Notes under the pieces: generated by a model
Databases searched by the model: none
Told to the model about the DNA's origin: nothing
The model's input: only the letters and a program-made list of their open reading frames with translations
DNA from: Anagrus nilaparvatae
Lineage: Eukaryota > Arthropoda > Insecta > Hymenoptera > Mymaridae
DNA: 64,000 nt
Reading direction: 5' to 3'
Assembly: GCA_022575985.1 (NCBI GenBank)
Contig: JAKSXM010000272.1
Location: 22,564,501-22,628,500 of the forward strand
Translations under genes and position numbers: made by a program
In this document: in pieces, positions 1 through 14,000 of the stretch
Layout of the letters: each line of letters starts with the position of its first letter
Numbering within the stretch: position 1 is the first letter of the stretch

Positions 1-3000
1 TTGTGTCTTATTTTTTTTCTTCTTATTGTTATTCATGTATATTTCCTGTTTATAAATATATATTATTTTTTGAAATTTTAGTTATTTATGCATTGTTAAT
101 AAAAAATATTTTTTTTTCTTTTCCTTTGAGTTACAAGTTTAATTACTTGTTAAAAGTAATTATTAATTAAAGATTGGTAAAATTTATTAGTATTTTTTTT
201 GTGTATAATTAAATTTGATTTATATATCAAATTTTTGATGTTGATTCTTTTTTTGGAAATATTACTTTTTGGGTACGTTCACTGAATCGTAGGGGCCAAT
301 CGCGTTTGGCACTTGTTAAACACACTTAAATTGGACTCAAAATTTTCTACATAGTTTTATTTAAAGTTTCATAAGTTCTATTTATTGATTTATTTACTTA
401 ATTGTAAAAAAAAAATTTGTGCAATAAAAATTTTATTAGAAAAATATTTATAAACATATCACTCGAGTTCGTACGAACACAAACAGAGGCAGAGTTAAAG
501 CTTGACCGAATAGTTTGCCCAAAGGAGCCTTATAGACATAGAGATATTGTACAATATCTCTATGCTTATAGGCAGAAATATTTAAACTAAAAATGTTTAC
601 TTAAAAAAAACCCAAAATCCAATTTTATCAAATAATTTTGATAAAATGAGAATAAAATCAGTTGTATTAATAGCAAAGATGCGTATTTAAAGATCGTTTT
701 AATTTTGAAATATAGCCAAAATTTCTTTTTTGTCTTCCAAGACGTAAAATTTGGCTGCTTTTTTGGTTGATTTTAAGAACTATATAAAAAAATCTGAATT
801 ATTTTTTCAAAGCATTTTTTCTTAATGCATGTGATTGAAAATTTTTACCCCTAAATTGCCCAAAAATCCAATATCAACCCTAAAAAATATTAATTTTAAA
901 AATCAATTCTATTTCCTTACAATTAATCAATGATCATTTTTAAATTACAATTTTAAAATTAGACTCAATTATTACTAATAACTCTAGTTACTCAATTTTT
1001 TTAAACTTTACCCTACAACTTTTTTTTATTTTCTCCGAAATAAATTAAAATCTTCATTAATAATTCAAAAAAAAAAAAGAAGAAAAATTAAATTAAAAGA
1101 GCGCATCTGTTATCTGCAATTAAAAAATTTAAAAAACTAGAATATTTATGATAATTATAAAAAATTACAAATCTATTTTTTCTTTACAACTCAGTTTTTT
1201 CTCTATACTTTCAATAATATTCATCCCTTCGATAATTACATAAACTTTATTACTTTAAACTTTACAACTGCATTTTATAATTGCATGCATAAAATGCATT
1301 TGAAAAAAAAATGACAATTAAAAAAATGATCAGAATATTTTATATAAAATATTAATTTGAACTTTTGCGGTATTTCGAAAAGTAAAAATATAAGTAATAA
1401 TTATCATTTTATATAATATATGAAAATGATCGTATAAAATGATTATTGCATGTTCAGTTTGTGGTTTTAGTTTTTTTTAAAATAAAAAAAAAGAAACTTA
1501 ATGAATAAAGACGTGGGTTTTGATGATAGGTAAGGTTTAAGATGTACTTATAATATTATCTGATATTGTTTTAAAAGAGATTTATGAAATTTTATGTAGG
1601 TGGATAAAGATTGTATTTTAAAGTAGATGATGATTTAGATTCATATAAGAGGGGTTAAACGGTTTTAAGATTTTTAAAGAGTTCTTTTTATTGATAAATT
1701 GAATGGTGTTTTAGGTATATCTGCTAAGCTGAATAAGATAAACCAAACATGTGAAAAATAAACTGAAAAATAAATGGTTTTTTTCTCAGAATTTTTAGTT
1801 TTATAAAAATTTTTTGATTATTTTAGGCGAAAACTCGTTAATTACTCTAAAATGGTCATCAGAAAATTGGTGATGAAACCTTCAAAATCGTTTTGAATAA
1901 CCGAAAAATGAAGGTCCCAATGAAGTTGAATCAATATATCTTTAAAATTTTTGGATGCATTTAATATTTTTGGTTCATTGACTAACTGGGCTCTAAAAAT
2001 ATGGCTTTGAAATATCAGGCTAATTAGTTCTCGCTATTAGTCAGATTTAGATATTAGCAGAAATTATCATAAGTTTTCTCGAGTAAAAATTACTTGTGAG
2101 TTTAAAAAGGAGTAAATTTGAAACTTTCAAACTCACAAAATATAAAAAATAAGTCTGAATAATTTATTCGATAAATTGAGCTAACAATTTTTTGGATATT
2201 TCGCCTCTGGCTAAATAGTGTGAGGCTCGTCAGTACGTATACTATTCAGCCTTTTTTTTTTAAGCCTAAATAATAGTTTTTCATGGTCTAAAAATCGACT
2301 CATTTTGAATATTGTGCGAATTTTTTTTCTGAATTGGCCGAAGAACCAATGTTTGAATGCCTTTTTAACCTAGGTAAGGTATATTAGCTAATATATATGC
2401 AATTATAATATTATAAATATTGCCCTAGGTATATGCTCAAAATTTCAAAAGAAAAAAATAAACCATTAATCCTTTTCAACAAACCCAATATACTTAAAGC
2501 TGCTCTGGTTCTCTCATAACAGGTGTTTTAAATAAAGACCGCAAAAGAAAAAGAAAAAATTTATCCAAATTAATAATAACCAAAAAAAACTACAAATTAC
2601 TAATAAGTATTACTCATTACACCAGAGAAAAAAAAATAATATTAAAAAAAAAACTAATATAACACTTTTTTAAGGACGTGCGCTCATATAATATAAATAA
2701 ATGCGACATAACCTCTATATAGAAAAAAAAGAGTTATAATGGTCACGTAATTTAGTTCATATAATCAAAACAATAAAAAAAATTTGAACAAAAAATAAGT
2801 ACTTATTATATAAATACATTATTTGATAAACTTCTTATAAGACACCGGCCTAATTTTCAAGCCTGTAATTCAAATCGCACATCATCGCATGATTGCCGCA
2901 TGCTCAAATAATCCTCGCACATAAAACCACCGCGCCGCATATTATAATATTGGGCTATAAGTATACACAATATTACGTTATTATAACTATCAATAGGTAT

Positions 3001-6000
3001 TATTATTGTTATTATTATTATATTTTGATATTATAAATAAAATATAATACCCCGTGTGTAATATGTACGAGATATTGATAAAGATTCTCAATTACCGCGA
3101 ATATTACCCCGTTCTCGAAGTATATCAATCTATAAAGCAAAATCGGCTGTATTTAACTTGTCGATATTCTTTATCCTCTTCATCTTCTGATAATTTTGTG
3201 TATAACACACACATAAAAATCATTATTTTATAATAATAATAATAAAATTGACCTCTTTTTATCCTTTTTTGCTTTAAATTTCAATTGATCAGAAGCTATA
3301 CATACAAACATAACCCCTACTTTCTAAATACGTTATAAAATATGCGCTTGATGCTCTCTTTTGAAAAATCCCCATATTTAAAAAAAGAGGGACTTTACAT
3401 TAAACGCTCCGCCTCTAAGGAATGTGAAACACCTCAGGGTTCGTGTGTTCCCCCTTTTTATAATATTACCAACAAGATGAGAGTCCGCCTTCCTTGTTTC
3501 CTTTAATAAATACACTGTGGAATGAAAAATATACTAATAAATATTATACAACAAATCAAATAAAGTTTTTATTTTTATTTTTGTCTTTAAAAAACGTATA
3601 TATGTTTTCTTCTATACATATATTCATGCAAAAATGTATAAAAGCTTCAAAATATACTTTATCTAGATAAAAAGGGGAATCTTTTTGTATATTGTATTGT
3701 TAACGAGCGACAAAAGTCGAGGATTGATTAAATTACACATAAATTTCTTTTTTAACTGATTTTCATACGTACGAAATGTATTATGTGTAGAAAATAACAC
3801 TGACTATTTATATATAACAAATTATACACGTAACTAATAAGATTTTGCACGCGAGAATATTTTGTAATTTTATATAAATTGTATTTTAACACGTGTTTTG
3901 TGTATTTATATTTTTTGCACATAGATCAAATAAACTTTTTAATGCCTTTTGACTATGTATGTATAAATATTTATTAAATATTTGCGTTAAATTATTTATT
4001 GCATAATTTTTAATTAGTTTTTTTTTTTTTAAGAGGGTCATTTTGATGAGTGCTGAGTTAGCTTTAGATTATCGCGAGAATAAATTTTCGCGTTAAATAC
4101 GCATTTTAGAGGCTCAGATTAGCAAAGAAATTATTAGTACACTGAAAAAAAAATCCGCTTAGAATAATTCGCGATAATCTAGCAAATTCTTTTTATTTCG
4201 TCAAACGATTGTAAATGACTGAAACGCAAATAAAATTTTAAAAAGATGTTTTTCCCGCATGGGAAATTTTTTACTCGAAAAAGTCTGCGGTTTCAGTTTT
4301 GAATCGTAAACTTCCGAGGACACCTCAACGAACTGACCCAACTCCAAGCGAAAAACCCGACATTCAACAGTCGGGTATCTGGCCCGACTTTCGGGTAACC
4401 GCACACCCCTAATAATAATAATCTTTAAACGGAAGAAATATATAATAGCCCTTGAATTTTTTTTTTTTTAATATCAAATAACAATTATTTGGTAAAATAC
4501 TCAAAACCCAATTTTATAAAATAACAGCTTATTTATAGACCACTAATAAGTTGGCATGTAAATTTAAGGTATATTCAAAATTTATTTGGAATTACCAGTT
4601 GATCTGAATTTTTGATAATCCAGAATGGTATAGATTTTATTAGTCCGGATCACCGGGATTCCAGTGTATTTAAATCTTTGATAGGCACAATTTATTAAAG
4701 TAATAAGACGGTAATACTTATACGTCATGTATTGGATATTCACGTAATACTGGTGTTTGTCTCGGGAAATCTGCAGTGAGAATAAATTATAAATTTGCAT
4801 TATTAGAGCACTAATCAAGTTACTGCCAAAATTTTCACTATAATAAAGAAATATACAATCATTTTACATTTTGAGTATCTTTGTAGCTGACGGTCATAAT
4901 TCCTGCCGGAAATGATTAAATTATAATAATAAATTTAGTTTAAAATTATAAAAAAACTAGTTAGTATTTTCAAAAAAAGAGTATTTAAGACGCCGAAGTT
5001 AATGGAATTACTTACTTCAAAAAAATTCAAAATGTACCAAAAATTTACCCCAATAAGCCAAATGTTTACTTTGGCTATAAATTACCATTACTATTGAGAT
5101 ACCAGGAATACCTTTGAGTTGAACTGGTAATTTTAGTAGGATTTCAAAAGCTTCAAATCTCTTAATATTTCAAAATATTTGTACTCATAATTTTTTAATA
5201 ATCTTAAGAAGTTATATTAAATTTAACGATTTTATCCCATCAAAAACTAGCCCATGAGTTCAGCTAAAATATAAGAGAGCAAGGTTCATTACCAAGAAAT
5301 AAAATTTCTTTTGTTAGGAAGTCAGACATTATGTTTAAACTCTTAACAAAACGATGAACAAAATGTTTTGTACCAACCATCAAATAAACAGATGTTTTCA
5401 AAAGTATCATAAATTCCATGTTTACATAAATAAGGCAAAGATTTGAATAAACACGCAAAAGTTTACAATGGTCAAGGAAGCGGATATGCATGGTGTAGAA
5501 ACAATAATATACTTCTTAGACGATTCATATTTTCGGAAATACTTATATATACCTTATGCCTAAAAAGGGAACACACGCGTACATTCAGTTGTTTATAGTT
5601 TTTAAATTACCGTCAAAATTGCAATTTTCGGTGAAAAATTTTTAATAAATTTTTATAAACTTGCAGTTTCCGAAAATTCTTTATTCGACTTTTTTGCCAA
5701 AGTTGTTTCTGAGATATGGAGATAAAGTTTATAGAAATAGTGTTTATATAGTGTTTAAATATGATTTTTTAAAGAAAATGTTAAACAGAGGCTATAACTT
5801 TAAATTATATCACACCTTGTAAAAAAATTATTGCAAAGAAATGAGTAAAGAATTTTTGGTAGCTTGAAGCTTGTACAAAATTTTTGAAACCTATGGAACC
5901 AGTTTTCATCAAAAACTGTAATTTTGGTGAACATTTCAAAGTTGGTCATTTTGGGCCAAAAATGGGAATTTGATTTATTAACTAAAGTGATGAGAGAATT

Positions 6001-8082
6001 GGTGATAAAAAATTGGGGGGTTAAGAGGGATGAAAGAAGACACTTGTACAAAAAAAATGAAACCATGTTTCTAAGTAGAAACATTTTTTAAATTTCATAA
6101 AAACTCTATCTTATTAACATGATATGAAGCACTGTTTTTCTAGGCCCAGGAGGCCTGTTGGAATAAATGAAGCATATCGGGGATGATTTTTCAAGGTAAT
6201 AAACTCATGTATATTTATAGTTTATAATTTGGTGACCCAAAGATTCCGATCTCCGCTTGTTAGTATTCTTAAAACAATTAAAATTGTATAGCCCCTACTA
6301 AATGATAACCTGTAAGACAAGTAACTATAAAGGGGTTGCCATCATCCCGGAGATTTCATTTTTTTTTTTTTTGGAAAATTAGAGAATGATGAATTTGGAA
6401 AAAATTTCAAACTAAAAATACAATTCGCATTTAAATTTAAGTAAAATTTTATTTAAAAAAGATTGAACTTATTACAACTTATCAATTTTTTAAAAATTAT
6501 ATGTTCAATCAGTTTTACATTTTCTTATATTGAGTTTACAATAAATCATATATATATATATAAAATTTAAAATTTAGCAAAACTTAAATAATTGATATAT
6601 TGATATTGGTATTGCAAAAAATTTAATTTACAATAAATTTATAATTAATTATAAAAATTTAAATATATAATTTTTCTTATCATCTAATATAATATAAGCC
6701 AGTTGATAATATAATAAGTTTTATTTTTATAAATGATCAGTAAATAATTAGTAGATCAAAATAATTTGATAGATACATAATTTTTCTTTAAGCAAGTAAT
6801 TTTTTAACATGAAATTTGTGAAATTTTAATTTAAAAATTTATTTTCTTTAATCAAATTTTTAAACATACTTTTATTAGTTTCAAAAATTTCATGCTAAAA
6901 TTATTAATATTTTTAATCAGTCGTTTATTTCAATTGAATTTATATTGTATTTTCACATTAATATTTATAACAAGAATATTTATTATCGTATAATATATAG
7001 GCACTCTTAAAATATATCGAATAGTCGTATTATATAATTTTCTTAAAAAAGTGCTTAATATTTCTTATATTATTAATTAATGTATAATAAAAAATAATAT
7101 ATTTTTAATATTTAGTGCATAAACAGCAAATATAATAATAATAATAATAATTTTACAATTTTTTTTTTACTTTTTAATATTTTTCTTAAAAAATTAAACA
7201 TACTTAAATAAATTCTTTTTTTTTTTTTCATATAATATTGTAATTTAAAAAAAATTATTTACTCAAAAATTAAATATAAAAATCTGAACAAAAAATTTCA
7301 AAAACATATAAATAAATATAAATAATATTGCTTTATTGTCATGCGTTCACCTGATAATAATTTTTCTAAGCGTATCATGACATTCTATAATGTATATAAA
7401 AAATCAAAAATTATAAAACAATAATTAAAAAATAACATATTTTTATAAATAAAATGATTATATAAGATGATTTAAATATTTAGAAATGATTAATTAAACA
7501 TGATTTATTATAAATAAATAATAAAAATATTTTATATGTAACATTTGTGCGCTTTCCATACAGTGCGTATAATTTAAACATTCACAGTTCACACACAAAA
7601 AAAAAAATCATTCGTATAATCGAACAAATTATATAGCATAGCATTTTTATAATGCGAGTATTTAGAAAACAATATAATATTAAATTTACTCTTTTACGTA
7701 GTTACATATGTAATTTAACAATAATTTGGAAGATACATAATTGTGAAAAAATCTCATATTTTTTATATTAAATACTTTGTATATAAATAAATAGATTGTT
7801 ATTTTAATAAAAAAGATTATTTATGTTATGATAAGTAAAAATAGACTAGATTATTATAACTGTTGTTTTATAAAATAATTAAATTTGTCATTGTATAAAA
7901 TATTTAAATCACTATTGTTTATATTGCACAAATAAAAAATATTTTTAATATAACAATATACATATATAATATATGTATATATGAGATTAAATGATTATAA
8001 AAATTTCTTACACCCGATGATTATATGATTTTATAAATCTTGAAATGGCTATGATGCATGTGGTCCGATAATGTATTATAAA
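1..8082. other. AT-rich stretch without a recognisable gene
   Basis: No coding region is convincing on either strand; the open frames present are short, AT-driven and show no domain. The stretch holds homopolymer A/T runs, short TA/ATT microsatellites (for example near 3001-3030, 6550-6561 and 7131-7150), a short perfect hairpin at 537-564, and around 4148-4160 a partial copy of the CACTGAAAAAAAAATCCGC repeat terminus seen elsewhere in the window. It lies directly downstream of the SMP-C2-C1 gene, so its right edge probably carries that gene's 3' UTR. Confidence 0.6.
531..570. repeat. Short perfect hairpin
   Basis: CATAGAGATATTGT is followed immediately by its exact reverse complement (537-564), and the pairing continues imperfectly outward. 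There is almost no loop, so a microRNA precursor is unlikely; a relic of a palindromic mobile element is more plausible. No function can be assigned. Confidence 0.4.
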
Positions 8083-11000
8083 TTAACAGATTTTTACTGC
8101 TTGCTTTCTTTTATTCATTTCTGGATTTTGTATGAAGGTCCTGTTGATTAAAAGAAAAATATATATTAATTATGTTTTTTAATTATTTTTTTTCATTTTA
8201 GTATTAATTTTAAAAAAGTTCAGATTTTTATTGAAAGAAGAATGGTAAAATTCATTTTAAAAAAAGCAATTAAATTATTTTTCATTTAGCAAAGTCAATT
8301 TTTAATATATTGTAGTAAAAATGTATAAATATTTTTCAAAAATGCATAAAAATCTATTTTAAAGCAAGCAACATTCTAAATAGAGTGCAGTATAACTTTT
8401 TCACATAGAAGCTTTTTGGTACTTGCATTTCCAAAACAAAAAAATTGTACATCAAGTGTAAAATATTTAAAATATTTTAAACATTGGATAACTTCAAATA
8501 TTATTCTATACAACCATTTACAAAAATTGTAAAATAATATAAAAAATAAAAAAATTCATGCAGAACAAAAATAAATCATAAATAATAAGAATGCAACAAT
8601 AAAAAAAATTAAATAATGCAAGCTTATTCCTTTATATATACCGCCTTACCTAAAATATACTACTCGCTCAGTACAGGAAGTAGCGACCTTTCAGGTCAAA
8701 AGAAAATTAAATTAACAAAATATTTTTTTATATTTACTTTTAAGTAATTTTGTTCTTTTTTTTTGGTTTGTATATTAGCATTTAATTTATTCGATATAAT
8801 ATTCACAAAAATATAAAGTACTAATATATCGAACTATATACTTTTTTTGACTAAATTATTTGCTTCAATACATAATAAATGTACACTAAATACTAATACA
8901 CATAAATATATATATATAATAATTAAATTCATTAAAATAATACTTACAATTCTATGCTTTGTATATTTGAGGATGTACACATTGTATCGACTTTAACATG
9001 ACAATGTTTATGACATTTCATTTGACAATCCCTACATTCGTATCCTTGTTTGCCTAATCTTCTCGCTAATGTTTTTTTACAAACCTCGCATACAGTACCC
9101 CTGTAATACAAATTTTTATTTATAAGAAATTGAATGTTTTTCTTATTTTAAATTAATTACTTACCCAGACATATGTTTTGCTATAAATGTATGATCGTTG
9201 AATATATGAAGTTTTGTACCCTTTTTTTTCCATTTACTTTTCTGAGCTAATGATAGTGGAACTAAATAATGTCTATAAAAAAATAATTCAATTGATTATT
9301 ATTTTAAAATAATTTATTATATTTGTACATACTTTCTAATTCCATTTTCTAATGTTTCCAAAACTAATGTCGAAGCTTCATTTACATAGGTTCTAGTTGA
9401 CGTACCACTAATTGCTGATGCTTCGCTAATGCTAGATCTTCTAGAATGTGCATCACGACCTAAAATTTTATTCGTTAAAAAATTTTTATTCAAAAAAAAT
9501 ATTTACTATAATTGTATTTACCTGATCCAGGATCACGTGCTCTATCAGCTGAAATAGATCTTGAATGATCATCTTGATTTAATGCTCCATCAGATCCTCC
9601 AACTGATCGACTTCTTGTTTTTGATCGGCTTAATCTTTTTCTTATCGTACCAAAAAAGTCTCTTCGTTTTCGTTTACTTCTTCCTCTTTCTACAAATATT
9701 GTTAATTATTTATCTTAAATAAATAATATTTAAAATAATTATAATACCTTTAAAACTATCAGTTGAAGAAGTTGCAGTACTGTTGCTATTTTTAGACATT
9801 TGGTTCAAATCTTTATCTAAATGCTGAAAAATGAATAAATTTTTATTATTAAATTTCTATTAAAAATAATTGTGTTTTAAACAGATTTTATATCTTTTTC
9901 AAATTATTATCCTAAAAAATTACCTCTGAAATTTCTTGCCATCCACCAGTATCATTCATAGTGATCTGTATAGAATATTAGTTAAAATAAAATCCAACAC
10001 ACTTTTTCTAATATATTAGTTGAATGTACTAAGGTATAATAATTTTTACATTTTTTATTGGGATAATATAAATTACTACAGTTAATTCAATGGATAAAAA
10101 AAATCTAACTAATCTAAAATACAACCAAAATAATTCTAGCAAAAGTAATATAAATTAATTCAAAAAAGAGGAAATTTTTGTGTACTACTAATAGTTATAC
10201 TAATACTAAATCACCATTAAAAATAACATACCTTAACAACTTGACGTTCTGCTTTCTAAAAAATTAATTCAAAATTCCACGTTTTATTAGCGGTTTTAAA
10301 TTCAATTTTTAACTCAAAAAACTTAAAAAGAAATGTAAAAACAGTCATTTCTTACCCTTTGTTGACTATGAACAATCAAAGTTCCTTTATTTCCATTACT
10401 TTGTCCTGTTCTATAAGGTGAATCAACTGTACTCCCATTCGCAAGATAATCTAAAATTTAAAGAGATTTTTTTTATTAAATCCAATCCAAATTCATAAAA
10501 AATTTATTTGCTTTTTAATTATTTTTATAAGTAAAGCGAAAAATAAAATGAAAGAATAATAAAGAAAATATTAGATTATTAATTTATCACACTCTTTTTT
10601 TTAAAAAATATATATAATAAAAAATATTAAAAACAACAACAAAAAAAGCATGCAAATATTTTTCTAAAAAACTAACAAAAAATTCTTTTATATTTCTAAA
10701 CAACTAAAATGTACAAATAAAATTTTTAAAACAAATTTTCAATTTACCCATTTTAGTTGTACAATAAAATTGTATTTTTTAAAATAAAGTTGATTTATTG
10801 CAATAATATTTTTAATTGTTGAAAGAACTAAAGAAAATATAGGCACACACTAAATTATCATATTTTTTTTAAACACTTGTTCTCTTAGACACGTGCCATA
10901 CAACAATAAATAAATAAAATATAAACCTGAGGTAAATACTTATGTAAACAAAGAAAGTATGCTATATATATTTTTCAATATAATTTACAATTTCATTATC

Positions 11001-14000
11001 AAATAAATAAACATAAACATTATATTACATTTTTTAATTATTAAATTCTTTGTCTTTTTTTTTTTTATTAAATTAAAAAAAAAAATTATTTCACTCACTC
11101 GTCAAACATGTATACAAAAATTTATAGTTTTTGCAGCTTCAGCGTAAAGAAAATTAAGCTAATTGCAAATTTTTTTTTTATATAACAAGTAATTTTTTTT
11201 TTATTTGCTTTTTGCTTGCTTGCTATGCTAGAAAGAGTATAGTAGAAGAAGATATCAGCAATGCAGAAATAAAAAATTAAAAACTAACAATAATTTTAGA
11301 ATTTTTAGCATAAATAATAAATAAAACGCGCTAAATAAATAAATATAAAAGATAAGGCATATTATAAATTAAAAAATTATTACTGAATCTATTTTTTATT
11401 GCTTTAAATGTTAAGTTTTTGATAATTACCAGCACCCGAATCAACTGTAGAGTCATATAAAATAAGTGTGCTGTTACCGTTGTTATAATTAATACTATTG
11501 TTGCTCAAAAGATTGTTCGTTGGATTATACGTACGTGTTGGTGATGATGGTGATTTCAAATTTTCATGAACCCTGAATGGTTTACTACCAATTTGTGGTA
11601 CTTCAGCACCCTCGATAAATAAAAACTGAAAACAAGTTTAATAAAATCAAGATTTATTCAAAAAATATTTTTTTTTTGGGAAATATATACTAACTTCAAC
11701 TGTGAGAGTGCCTGTTACTTTATCTTCTTCATTAGATCTTGATTGTAATGGAATAATCTGCCTTTGACTTGGATTTGCCAATAATTCTTCAACTCCAACA
11801 ATACCGCTACCCAAAAACTTATTATCATTTTTATTATTTCTATCGTATATTTCTAAAAGTACTTCAGTTGTATTTTCAGTAACATCACTGCAAAATAAAA
11901 AAATTGAATTAACATCTATATAATTAAAAATAATTTTTTAGTAATTGTTGGCCAACTTACAAAAGAAAAGCTTCATCCCAAACAGGACTTTTGCATTCTT
12001 TCTTTACTGAAGTTTGATGTCTTTGTGGAGGTTCATCTAATTCAACTACACAATATGGTTCTTTACAGTCTTCATGACCAGCTAATTCTGATGCTCTAAC
12101 AACTTTGACTAATAATCGACGTTCACCAGGTGAATATTTTTGAATACCACTACCTGCTGAGTGAATTAAGCCTGGGCGATTGGTTGAACTTGATCCACCC
12201 TATAATTTGAAAAAATTAAATTATTTTTTTAATTATTACATGTTATAGATTCTTTTCAAATTATTTAAAATACGCTAAATTAATTTAAAATACGCTTTGG
12301 AATTATTGGTAGAATGAATAAGAAAATTAAAATTTATTTAATTTTAAAATTTTGATTAAAGCTATACCTAATCTTTTTTTATACTAGATAAAAATTATTT
12401 TCAAAATAAATTTTTTATTAATTTTTTTTTTTTTTAATTAAAAATAGTTAAAAATAAAAATAAAAAAAAAAATAAAATTAAAAATAAAAATAAAAAAAAA
12501 AATAAAATTAAAAATAAAAATAAAAAATTTAGTAAAATAATTAAATAAAAAGTAATTAAAAAAAAAAATATATAAAAAAAAAATTAAAAAAAAAAAAAAA
12601 AAAAAAATTTTGCCTCCAGAGAGAATTGAACTCTCGACCCCTGGTTTACAAGACCAGTGCTCTGCCTCTGAGCTATAGAGGCTTCTTGACGTTGAGACTC
12701 TTAATAGCACTTTTAAACTCGGATTTTTTATCTCGCTCAGTATATATGTACCGTTTATATTAACTCCCCGGCGAGAAAGTTACATGTAACCGTTTTTTTA
12801 TTTTTTTTAGATCAATCGTAGATTAAACTTACGATCAAAATGTGTGAAAACTTTCTCACACGAATCGTTAGAAAAAGAATAAAAAGGCGCCCTTTAAAAT
12901 TTTTTAAATTTAATTTAAGTAAAATTTGAAAGATTTATTTCAAGTTATATTAACTTACATTGACAAAATTCCTTAAACCGACGGATTTTTTTTAATTCAA
13001 ACGGAAGTCAACTTTCTGGCCTCTAACAAGAAAAAATATATTTCACTCGCTTCAAATCCGCACTGAATGGCAAAATGAATTCAGGAAAATTATTAGAAAA
13101 AAAGTACATATTGGTATATTTATTTTACCTTTGTGTTTTTTACGGAACATTACGACCCCTGGCCAGAAAATTAAAGGATAACTTAAATCGCATGTAAGTT
13201 ATCTTCCGAAGTGAAGCCGAGAATAGTATAAACTGCGATTCAAGGCAGGCTTTTTTCATAAGGCTGAGTCCAGACATAGCGCGTTTCGCATGCGATAATG
13301 AAAAAGCGTGCGATTTTAGTATAGGGATTCAATACATTTTATCGCACGCTTTTCATTGTCGCATGCGTTTCGCACTATATCTGGACTCAGCCTAAACAAG
13401 AATCGTATAAGATTTTTCTGCGAAAGTGGCGAGAAATCGGTAAATCGCGATTTTCTTGGCCACGCAGCGGTCAGAAAATCGTTTTTTCGTCGCCACTGTC
13501 GAAAAATATTTTGTATCATTAAATTTTAAACAAAAAGAGGATTTCACCGTTTGGCGTATAAGCGGATTTATTTTAAAATTTTACCGAAATTTTACTAAAT
13601 TTTAAGTTTTTAAAATAATTTACATAAATTTAAATCGTTAATCTGATTAAAATTATTGAAATTTTTTTTTTTTAAAGCACGAATTTTTTTAAGTATAATC
13701 GTTAATTTTCGTATACACAATTTTCATGAAAATTTTCAAAAATTATTATTTTTTTAATTTAAGTAAAAATTAATTTTTTTAAACAATTATTTTTGCAGTA
13801 AATATTTTAATTATTGTATATTTTGAGTAAAAAACAATAAAAAAAAATTAAAAAAAAAAAAAAAAAAAATTTGCCTCCAGAGAGAATTGAACTCTCGACC
13901 CCTGGTTTACAAGACCAGTGCTCTGCCTCTGAGCTATAGAGGCTTGTTGTATTTCGGAGCCTTTAATAGTGGTTTTAAAATTTAATTTTAAATTGAACGT

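Noticed and set aside
531..570. Possible microRNA hairpin
   Set aside because: The stem is perfect but has practically no loop, unlike a Drosha substrate.
4201..4404. 67-aa minus frame with a GC-richer patch
   Set aside because: No domain; similar words (CCCGAC, GGGTAACCGCACACCCC) recur elsewhere, so it looks like repeat DNA.
12438..12710. 90-aa minus frame over the first tRNA
   Set aside because: It reads through a tRNA and an A/T tract and gives poly-Phe/Ile; not a protein.
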